DNA of 64,000 bases, taken from the NCBI GenBank assembly GCA_965603365.1, contig CBFDCR010000001.1, positions 62,001 through 126,000 of the forward strand. Direction: 5' to 3'. Origin of the DNA: JAHELQ01 sp965603365 (lineage in GTDB: Bacteria > Acidobacteriota > Aminicenantia > UBA2199). Position numbers and translations under genes: made by a program. The notes beneath the pieces are model-generated. The model saw only the letters and a list, made by a program, of their open reading frames with translations. It was not told the origin of the DNA and did not search any database. Positions 41,583-48,624 of this stretch are shown one piece after another; the first letter of the stretch is position 1, and every line of letters starts with the position of its first letter.

Positions 41583-43436
41583 TCAGTTCTTCTCATTGGC
41601 GGTGGTGTTGCCGCCGCCGCTTTTTGAAGTCGAAGGACTCCCGCCGCGGCCTGAATGACCGGTCACCGAGGTGCCGACACTGCTGTCACTGACACCGGAA
41701 CCGGAGAGGGAAGAGCTGCCGGAGTACATGCGCCGGAGAAGCGAAGATTTGGTCAGACCGCGCTCTCCCCTAAAAGGTAGGGTCCGCAGTTGGAATTTCT
41801 GCCTGTTGGTGATGGTCTTAGACGACAGTTTTAGCTCCGGCAGCAGTACGGCATTTCGGCTGCTGGAATAGACCATGTCTACACCCAATTTTTTGGCAAC
41901 GGTACGATCGTGGTTCCAGTCCCTCTTATCGACCAGACTCTTCTTCACACTATCGCCAAACAACTTCTTGTCCTTGGGGACGAAATTATTCTGCCGGGCC
42001 AGGATATTGTTGCGGTACACCAGCCAATCCCGGACCTTCTGGATATTCCCCCCGGCATCCGGGTGTTTTTCGGCGGCATGATCAAAATCAAAGTGCCTGC
42101 CCAACTCGGCTAAAGGCGTCTTGTTCATGCGGTCCAGGAGACCGACAATCTGTTTGGGAACATCTTTGAAGGAGGGGCCGGGCACCTCGCCGGACTTCTT
42201 AAATCTCTTCTTGAAATCCACACTCCAGCCCTCCACACCTTCTCTTCGGTACGTCTCGTAACCTTGATAATCGCCATAAACGTGGTGGATCCAGTAATCC
42301 AGCGTATTGCAGCAGGACCACCTATAAGAGGGTGAATAACCTCTCCGGCTAAAATAAGGCCAGCCACCGGCATTCCACCAGCCATAGCGACCGCCGTAAA
42401 CCATCCAGAAAAATTGGGAGCGATAACCGTTCATCATCTCCCACAGCCAGTTGACATCATACATGCCGGGAGTAAAGGCCGTGCCCGGTATCCACACCCA
42501 GCCGTTCTTTTTCATCCACACCCAGGTTCCCAAATGTGCCGGTACCCAACCCCAGGGCTGCTGCGGCACCACATACAACTCGTCCTTGATGCGCACGAAG
42601 TCGGCAAAGAAAAAGGGGCGCCGATCCGAATATTTAAAGCTCTCATCGTAAGGCTTCCACACATAACCGAGAAAATCATTGTACACCCACTCGCCGTACA
42701 CACTGGACCACTTTTTGGCAAACTCCACCACAAAGGGGGGAAAGTTGTAGATGGGCTTGGGGACTTTGCTGATGCCGTAGTGGAGATCCTTAAAATTGTT
42801 GTTCACGTACTCGTTCCACATGTGAAATTCCGCATTGGGCCTCTTGTCGCTGGGCATCAACTCATGGGCCGGGGTAATGATATAACCTTTTTTGGCCCGG
42901 ATAAACTCTTTTTTCAAGGACTTTTTCTCATCGCCGTAGAGTACGCCTATTTTTCCTTTTTCCACGTAAACATGTGTGCCCTCATCTCCAATCGAAACGG
43001 TGGTGGTAGAATCTTTACTCATTTTAAGAGCCGCTAAGGGGGTCACCACCTGGAACATCTCCCGGCTGTATGTGTTGTTCATCGAAAACAGACGGCCCGC
43101 CAACAACTCAAGGGTGGTGATTGTCCATCTGGTGGTCAGGCTGTCGGCCCGCAGGGTGTCTATTTTAAGCTTGCTGTTTTTGTCCAACCGCATGACGGTG
43201 CCGTTATCAAATTGGATCTCACATCTTCCCTTGCCTTCTGTATACAGAGTATCACCCGGCATGAGGGGGAAATTGACCACTGCCTTTTTCGGCTCCCCGA
43301 TGCCCTCCTGCAGCACAAAGGCATCCTCCTCTACCAACGATACATAACAAAAGGCCGGGGTATCGTCGGCATAGGCCCGGGCCCCCAATAAAGACAGTGA
43401 AATTATTATAAAAAACAGAATCGTTTTATGCTTCAT
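41583..43436 (-). CDS. FecR-domain protein with DUF6600-like C-terminus
   Basis: 617 residues with signal peptide (TILFFIIISLSLLGARAYA). Residues 50-150 are a FecR domain (PGDTLYTEGKGRCEIQFDNG, MRLDKNSKLKID). Residues 230-400 are rich in Trp/Tyr/Gly (YGEWVYNDFLGYVWKPY, WGWVPAHLGTWVWMKKNGWVWIPG), the pattern of the DUF6600 proteins that follow FecR in Acidobacteriota and Deltaproteobacteria. The C-terminus is Ser/Gly-rich (SGSSSLSGSGVSDSSVG), likely a disordered linker. Secreted to the periplasm or beyond. Role unknown; not a FecR-sigma pair, as no anti-sigma or sigma gene is adjacent. Confidence 0.8.
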   Translation of the reverse strand: MKHKTILFFIIISLSLLGARAYADDTPAFCYVSLVEEDAFVLQEGIGEPKKAVVNFPLMPGDTLYTEGKGRCEIQFDNGTVMRLDKNSKLKIDTLRADSLTTRWTITTLELLAGRLFSMNNTYSREMFQVVTPLAALKMSKDSTTTVSIGDEGTHVYVEKGKIGVLYGDEKKSLKKEFIRAKKGYIITPAHELMPSDKRPNAEFHMWNEYVNNNFKDLHYGISKVPKPIYNFPPFVVEFAKKWSSVYGEWVYNDFLGYVWKPYDESFKYSDRRPFFFADFVRIKDELYVVPQQPWGWVPAHLGTWVWMKKNGWVWIPGTAFTPGMYDVNWLWEMMNGYRSQFFWMVYGGRYGWWNAGGWPYFSRRGYSPSYRWSCCNTLDYWIHHVYGDYQGYETYRREGVEGWSVDFKKRFKKSGEVPGPSFKDVPKQIVGLLDRMNKTPLAELGRHFDFDHAAEKHPDAGGNIQKVRDWLVYRNNILARQNNFVPKDKKLFGDSVKKSLVDKRDWNHDRTVAKKLGVDMVYSSSRNAVLLPELKLSSKTITNRQKFQLRTLPFRGERGLTKSSLLRRMYSGSSSLSGSGVSDSSVGTSVTGHSGRGGSPSTSKSGGGNTTANEKN

Positions 43437-43529
43437 GGTGCACTCCTTAAATCTGGAATTTCTTTCATACCCATTTGGAGCAATTTAAATGCCAGCCATT
43501 TCCCAAAAGAATGTCCCTTTTTTATGACA

Positions 43530-44426
43530 CTATTTCTCCGCCATCCTGGGCCCGTAAACCAGGGAGTCTCCTGACAGGATGATATCCTTACCTTCCCAAT
43601 CCGTATAGGCGCCCTCTTGATCAAAACCGGCAAATTTGCCGTCACTCCCACCGCTGCCGATCCAGAATCGGCCCCCCTCTGCCTTATAATGGAGGGGATT
43701 TCCCCAGGCATCCCTGGTGGTTAAAGAGGCCATATACAGGGGGACAAAGTTTTTATAGTAGCGCAATTCTTCAAGGGAACCGACTTCCGGGGCATATTCA
43801 TAATCCCCGACAAATGACTGAACGGCCTTTCCCGTAGACAGCAAGATGTTAATGGTGATTTTCATTTTAGACGTCAGGCTGGCCTGGCCCAATCTCCGGG
43901 AAAATCGTTCCAGCCCTTCGCCCCCTTTGATTTTCCCCTCTATTAAATTAACATATTCCTGCCTGACTTTTTCTCTATCAATCGTCGTTGCCTCCGGGTC
44001 CATTTTTATCTGGATATTGATAAGCGCGTCTCTGGCCTTCTGCACCTCCGGATCATCGGCAAACTTTTTTAGATCCATTGCCACCAGATTCCGGCGAAAC
44101 ATCAATACAGTCAGCAGTTTCGCCATTGTACGGCTTTCCGATTCAGTGGGTTTGGCTTCATCGGCAGAGAATCGAGCCAGCAGGCCGTTGATGCGGGAAT
44201 CCAGCCTCTCCAACCCTTCCGAAAATGCCCCGATGGTCTCAACCGTCTGCTGAGGACTTCCCGCATTCCCTATCCCATCAATATAGTTCTCGATGAGTTC
44301 AACCGACTCCTCCGTCAGGACTGCTACTTCATCGACCTGGACCCGATCTTTCTTCTTGCAGGCCGTATTTAAGACCAGTCCCCAAAAACCAACCATTACC
44401 ATCATAACTACCAGAAATCTTCTCAT
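43530..44426 (-). CDS. Secreted protein with a type II pseudopilin-like C-terminal region
   Basis: 298 residues. The N-terminus is a signal peptide ending GLVLNTACKKKD, possibly a lipoprotein with imperfect lipobox. Residues 30-210 are helical and charged. The C-terminus has DAWGNPLHYKAEGGRFWIGS then GSDGKF, the block found at the end of GspG-type major pseudopilins (calcium site region). The prepilin methylation site (GFTLxE) is absent, so it is not a pseudopilin itself. The C-terminal block also occurs in other secreted Acidobacteriota proteins. Function unknown. Confidence 0.65.
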   Translation of the reverse strand: MRRFLVVMMVMVGFWGLVLNTACKKKDRVQVDEVAVLTEESVELIENYIDGIGNAGSPQQTVETIGAFSEGLERLDSRINGLLARFSADEAKPTESESRTMAKLLTVLMFRRNLVAMDLKKFADDPEVQKARDALINIQIKMDPEATTIDREKVRQEYVNLIEGKIKGGEGLERFSRRLGQASLTSKMKITINILLSTGKAVQSFVGDYEYAPEVGSLEELRYYKNFVPLYMASLTTRDAWGNPLHYKAEGGRFWIGSGGSDGKFAGFDQEGAYTDWEGKDIILSGDSLVYGPRMAEK

Positions 44427-44491
44427 GACGCCTCCAAAAATCTTTTAACTTCTAATTAACTTTTTATATCAAGATTTAGAGAAAAAATCAA

Positions 44492-44520
44492 TTGAAATTT
44501 GCCCCGGAGTGTGCTATAAA
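44492..44520 (+). promoter_or_regulatory. Promoter of the first PilZ gene (TTGAAA-17-TATAAA)
   Basis: TTGAAA at 44492-44497, 17-base spacer, TATAAA at 44515-44520. It places the transcription start near 44527, after the ATG at 44509, so translation must begin further on, at TTG 44551. Confidence 0.65.
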
Positions 44521-44550
44521 AAATCCGTAACGATAATCAGGAGAAAATCT

Positions 44551-44844
44551 TTGGAAAAAAGAAAAACCCGTCGCATCAAAAAGAGGGTCATGTTAAAGAT
44601 AGACAACAAGTCTGCCATACTGGTGGATATTTCGAGAACAGGTATCCGCTTCTCCACCGCCACCCCCCCTAAGAGCCGCCAGGTAGACATTGTCCTCCAT
44701 TTTGACGAGCAGACTTTCAATCTCAAGGGAACGATCCGCTGGGCAAAACGAAAAATCGCCTTACAGAAATTATACGACGTCGGCGTCTCCCTCGACGAAA
44801 CATCGGAGGAATACAACCGTTTCATTGACGAACAAAAAGTTTAG
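44551..44844 (+). CDS. PilZ-domain protein, paralog 1
   Basis: 97 residues from the TTG at 44551, which has AGGAG 8 bases upstream; the promoter excludes the earlier ATG 44509. The PilZ c-di-GMP motif parts are RKTRRIKKR (arginines) and VDISRTGIRFS (D/NxSxxG). The C-terminal half is GTIRWAKRKI, then a strand and VGVSLDE. PilZ proteins bind cyclic di-GMP. A second copy of similar size is at 51742-52053. Its partner or output is not apparent. The 3' end overlaps the convergent zinc-ribbon gene by 4 bases. Confidence 0.85.
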   Translation: MEKRKTRRIKKRVMLKIDNKSAILVDISRTGIRFSTATPPKSRQVDIVLHFDEQTFNLKGTIRWAKRKIALQKLYDVGVSLDETSEEYNRFIDEQKV

Positions 44845-45401
44845 AAGGGAGCCTCATTCTTATCCCGGTAAAAATAGTCCAGCAATTCAACCAGATGGGG
44901 CCCATATTTGCCGCCGCACTGCCGGCAAACCGGCCGCAGCGGGAACGGAGAGGAGACCTCGAAAAGAAACAGCGCCAACGGGGCCTTTGTCTCCGCTGTC
45001 CCCCCACAAACGGCGCAGGGCTGCGTCGTGGCCATATTATTGTGTTTGATCACCAGTTGCGGATGTGCCTCATATTCAAAATCCGGGTCAACCACCTCAG
45101 CGCTGCTGCATTCCAGTAAACCGCTGCTGCCGGTCTCGAACAATTTCGTATAATACCGGGTCTGATCCCAGGGGGCTTGAGACTCGACATATTCGCTGGC
45201 CTGGGCCATCCTTTTAAATTTGGTTTCGCCAAATTTGTTCTCCCAGTTACTCAAAATGGTCACATCGATGTCCCGGTCAATTTTTACCTGCCCCACCCGA
45301 CAAATCAGTTCTCCCAACTCATTTTCTACCCAATCCACCCAGCCCCGCCCCTCCTGCGACTCAAAGATCAGATAACCGTTCAAGTTATAGTATTTATCCA
45401 T
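44841..45401 (-). CDS. Unknown protein with C-terminal two-CxxC zinc-binding region
   Basis: 186 residues, no signal peptide or TM, so probably cytosolic. I do not recognise a family. Residues 1-125 are mixed strand and helix (LIFESQEGRGWVDWVENELG; LICRVGQVKIDRDIDV). The C-terminal part has CAVCGG (about 130-135) and VCRQCGG (about 158-164), four cysteines suited to a zinc ribbon. It converges on the PilZ gene with a 4-base overlap. Confidence 0.6.
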   Translation of the reverse strand: MDKYYNLNGYLIFESQEGRGWVDWVENELGELICRVGQVKIDRDIDVTILSNWENKFGETKFKRMAQASEYVESQAPWDQTRYYTKLFETGSSGLLECSSAEVVDPDFEYEAHPQLVIKHNNMATTQPCAVCGGTAETKAPLALFLFEVSSPFPLRPVCRQCGGKYGPHLVELLDYFYRDKNEAPF

Positions 45402-45518
45402 TTCAGGCTCCCAGGTTTATTTTATATCACAAAGAGTCGTGGTAATCAACATATCATCCTGGTGTGGGTAAAATAAAACGAAATAGGCGGGGCTTAGATA
45501 AATTAAGGGTATTTATAG

Positions 45519-46229
45519 TTATTCGATGCCCAACAACTCAGCCTCATAAATGAGGACGGCATGGGGGCCGATTGAGGGTGACTTCCCGAACTCTTTATAA
45601 GCTAAGGCCGGCGGGATAAAAAACCGGTATTTCGAGCCCACCTTCATCAAACGAAGGCCCTCGTTCCAGGCAGGCAGGGATCTCTTGACCGGCAGCTTGA
45701 CGGGGTGACCCAGTTTGTACGTATTAAAGACCTCTTTGCCTTCGATAAGGCTACCCCGGTAGTGCAAAATGGCGATATCCGTCTCTTTGGGAATGGGGCC
45801 GTCCCCCTCACGAAGAACCTCGTACTGGAGACCGCTCTCGGTGACGACGATTCCCTCTCGGCCGGCATTCTCCTTCAGGAATTTTTCTCCCCCGGTCTTG
45901 TTTTTGTAAGCCAGGATTTTTTGCCGCTCCTGCCGGCGCCTCTCCATCTCTTTATTAAACCGGCCGTAAATCTTTACCATCTCGCTCTCCGGCATCTGCG
46001 GTCGGGCCGAGGCCGCATCCTTAATCCCCTGAATGGCGGTATCTAAATCGATATCGTTATCCTGTACCAACGATTTTAACCGTAAACCCAGCCGGTAGCC
46101 CACCGAGTAACTGACCTGCTGCCGCGGGCTCTCAAGGGCAGACTCTTTTTTTGATTTTCCCGGCGCCTGCGAATAGCCCGCAGCCGCGGCGGCCAGCAAA
46201 ATCAGCAAAACCATAAAAATGTTTTTCAT
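45519..46229 (-). CDS. FKBP-type peptidyl-prolyl isomerase with FkpA N-terminal domain
   Basis: 236 residues, with signal peptide (IFMVLLILLAAAAAGYSQA). The N-terminal dimerisation domain of the FkpA/Mip type is seen in QQVSYSVGYRLGLRLKSL and a helical linker (NKEMERRRQERQKIL). The FKBP domain follows: GLQYEVLREGDGPIPKETD, VFNTYKLGHPVKLPV, WNEGLRLMKVGSKYRFFIPP and AYKEFGKSPSIGPHAVLIYEAELL. It catalyses prolyl cis-trans isomerisation in the periplasm and aids folding of secreted proteins, of which this window has many. Confidence 0.93.
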   Translation of the reverse strand: MKNIFMVLLILLAAAAAGYSQAPGKSKKESALESPRQQVSYSVGYRLGLRLKSLVQDNDIDLDTAIQGIKDAASARPQMPESEMVKIYGRFNKEMERRRQERQKILAYKNKTGGEKFLKENAGREGIVVTESGLQYEVLREGDGPIPKETDIAILHYRGSLIEGKEVFNTYKLGHPVKLPVKRSLPAWNEGLRLMKVGSKYRFFIPPALAYKEFGKSPSIGPHAVLIYEAELLGIE

Positions 46230-46286
46230 CTTTTATTCCTCAAGAAATGAGTTGGCCGGATGACGGGCATCCGGCCAACTTTAATT

Positions 46287-47168
46287 TTAGCGATTATTAA
46301 GCATAAATTTAGCGGCAGCCGGGTCACTTATTACCGGGAACATCCAGTTGGCACTGTAAGTACCGTCCACCGTGGTTATTTCTCCCTGCACCTGGAGAGC
46401 CGGTTCAATCACCCCCAGGCCGTTATCATAGAGGACCGGATCTGCCCTGGTAACGAGAACGGAAACCGAATCGTCCAGCCGGGCTTTCAGTTGAGCCGCC
46501 AGGTAATCTTTAACCCTGAATTGGGCGACTTTTCTTTCTGCCCCTTCCGGTTGGACATCCAGCCACCTGGCGAACAATCCTCCCAGGTTTCCGTTGGCAC
46601 CCATCATGACCACCAGCCGGGAAGCGCCTTTTACCGGCAGGCCGTTTAATTCTCTCTTGAAGACCACCACTCTCATCTTTTCAACGATTTCGGTTGTCTG
46701 TCCGTCAAACTTCGCCTCCTCGAGGGTGGTGACGAGTCCCTCGTCCATGTTGTCCTTAAACAGGCCGAGAGTCTCCAGATGCGCCGCGGCGGCCGCGATC
46801 GAATTGTCTTTAGTGGGCAGCCCCGGGGTTTGGCCTTCGTTATCGACATGCCGTCGATAAAAAATATCCCCTGTCAGCCGGTTGATCTTACACTCTTCCA
46901 GATTGTCGAGGCTGCGGTAGAGCTGGGTGTTCTCAACGGTATTTTGTTCATCCAGGTAAAGGTGACTGCCGGTATAGGCACATATATTCTGGGCGAGGTA
47001 ATCGGCCTGTTCAACACTCAGGTTGGGCAATTTCCCCTTGAAGGAGTGGGTCAGGATCTCGGTCCGGGCCTCCCCAAAACTGGGCGCAAACGCGACCTCC
47101 ACTTCGCCAAACCCGTAACCTGCCGCCAGCAGGAGGATTGATACAAAGATTAGAATACTCTTTTTCAT
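46287..47168 (-). CDS. Secreted protein, partner of the DUF6345-like gene
   Basis: 293 residues with signal peptide (KKSILIFVSILLLAAGYGFG). The middle (residues 60-210) resembles peptidase propeptide modules of the FTP/PepSY kind: NKLTGDIF-like strand, AAAHLETLGLF helix, VVVFKRELNGLPVKGASRLVVMMGANGNLGGL. It lies 15 bases downstream of the gene at 47184-47909, on the same strand, so the two are one operon. I infer it may act as an inhibitor or chaperone of that protein. No firm family. Confidence 0.55.
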   Translation of the reverse strand: MKKSILIFVSILLLAAGYGFGEVEVAFAPSFGEARTEILTHSFKGKLPNLSVEQADYLAQNICAYTGSHLYLDEQNTVENTQLYRSLDNLEECKINRLTGDIFYRRHVDNEGQTPGLPTKDNSIAAAAAHLETLGLFKDNMDEGLVTTLEEAKFDGQTTEIVEKMRVVVFKRELNGLPVKGASRLVVMMGANGNLGGLFARWLDVQPEGAERKVAQFRVKDYLAAQLKARLDDSVSVLVTRADPVLYDNGLGVIEPALQVQGEITTVDGTYSANWMFPVISDPAAAKFMLNNR

Positions 47169-47183
47169 TTTTCACCTCCCTTT

Positions 47184-47909
47184 TTAATTGATGTACCTGC
47201 AGTAGAAGCCCGATTCCTGGGTTTCGGATGGATCTGAGGCAAAGCTGCTCACCGTATCGTTTCGGCAACTGTAGTAGTATACCGAACAGCCTCTATCCCA
47301 GCCGTTGCCGAAATCCCCTTCGGCATAGATGGCGTCAAACCAGGAATACAGGACTTTTCCCCCGCCGTTTAAGCGTTGGGCATAGTCGGTGGCCACCTCG
47401 TCGGCACAATAGACCCAGGCACTGGTACGGAAGCCGTTGACGATATGCAGGCGATCAAATACATCATAAGTCTCATCTACCCATACCGAATACCAATTGC
47501 TCACCTCCAGGGGGGAAGCCACCACCAGGCACGAATAGATTACCGCCCACTCCATGTCGCTGTCGCCCCACCCCTTATGGGAACTGCTGCCGAAAGAGGA
47601 AGAGGCAAAATTGACGTTTCCGCCGGACAGGGCAAACACCCAGCGGTTGCCGTGGGCACAGACAAAGCCGATATCCCTGGCATCCCAATAGCTGTTGTTG
47701 CTGGTATCGAACCGGTTGGGATAACCCACATAAGGCCCATTCTTGTAACTGGCATAGATGGTGTTGATGAAGGCCTGGACCGGCGGCTTGCAACTGGATG
47801 AATCCAGTGAACTGTAATAGCCAATCACTTCATCCACAGTGGCCGAGTACGCTGGAATGCAGATGCATACCGAGAGCATCAAAACAATTAACAATCGTTT
47901 CACATACAT
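47184..47909 (-). CDS. DUF6345-like secreted protein, possible caspase-like hydrolase
   Basis: 241 residues with signal peptide (LLIVLMLSVCICIPAYSA). It is Cys- and aromatic-rich. DIGFVCAHGNRWVF (His in a HG turn after a hydrophobic strand) and EWAVIYSCLVVAS (Cys at the end of the next-but-one strand) have the spacing style of the His/Cys dyad of clan CD peptidases such as caspases and gingipains. I think the family is DUF6345, from memory. Activity is inference. Its partner downstream carries a propeptide-like region. Confidence 0.5.
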   Translation of the reverse strand: MYVKRLLIVLMLSVCICIPAYSATVDEVIGYYSSLDSSSCKPPVQAFINTIYASYKNGPYVGYPNRFDTSNNSYWDARDIGFVCAHGNRWVFALSGGNVNFASSSFGSSSHKGWGDSDMEWAVIYSCLVVASPLEVSNWYSVWVDETYDVFDRLHIVNGFRTSAWVYCADEVATDYAQRLNGGGKVLYSWFDAIYAEGDFGNGWDRGCSVYYYSCRNDTVSSFASDPSETQESGFYCRYIN

Positions 47910-47983
47910 CGTATGTTTCCTCCTTTTATTTAAATTTTTGTTTTCACCTACTACTCCGGGATTATAACATTAATCGGTACACC

Positions 47984-48451
47984 CTATCTTACGGCAACGG
48001 CGGCGACTTCGATTTTGGCACCGAGGGCCAGGCCCGCCACCTGGACCGTGGCCCGGGTGGGTGGATTTTTGGGAAAGTTTTTTCTAAACACCCGGTTAAA
48101 CTCCCCGAACTCCTTAAAATCGGTGATAAAGGCGGTGGCCGATACCACGTCGGAGAGTTCCATGCCCGCCTTTTTTAGTAAGACCTCGATGTTCCGGATC
48201 ACCATCTCGGCCTGCCGGGTCATAGTGCCGCCTTCAAACTTGCCGGTCTCCGGGTCGGTGGCCAGTTGGCCGGAGATGTAGAGGGTATCCTTTACCAGAA
48301 TCGCCGGGCTGTAGGGCAGATTCGCCGGTTTCTCGGACAAATGAAAGATCTTTTTTGCCGCCCCTGTAGCTTGGGCCACCGACTCCGCACCCAATGTAAT
48401 GAATATGCCCAGCCCCAAAACAAAAAACATTTTAAAAAACCTCTTGCTCAT
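47984..48451 (-). CDS. RidA-family protein with signal peptide
   Basis: About 155 residues from the ATG at 48451, behind AGGAGG. The N-terminus is a signal peptide (RFFKMFFVLGLGIFITLGAESVAQA), unusual for RidA, which is cytosolic. The domain has PYSPAILVKDTLYISGQLATDP, GGTMTRQAEMVIRNIEVLLKKAG, and the substrate-site Arg and Glu region RATVQVAGLALGAKIEVAAVA. Classic RidA hydrolyses reactive enamine/imine intermediates from PLP enzymes. A periplasmic version suggests another ligand. Confidence 0.85.
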   Translation of the reverse strand: MSKRFFKMFFVLGLGIFITLGAESVAQATGAAKKIFHLSEKPANLPYSPAILVKDTLYISGQLATDPETGKFEGGTMTRQAEMVIRNIEVLLKKAGMELSDVVSATAFITDFKEFGEFNRVFRKNFPKNPPTRATVQVAGLALGAKIEVAAVAVR

Positions 48452-48624
48452 CACGCCTCCTATTCGCTTCAATCAAATACATTCTTCTCACATTCTCACA
48501 CTTTGCTCCCCCCTATTTTATCCGACTCAGCCCCTAATTTCAAGAGAATTTAAGAAAAAATATTTGAGATCATTTTTCCCGATTCCATCGGTAAGTGATA
48601 GGGGGTATACCGAAGTAATATGTT

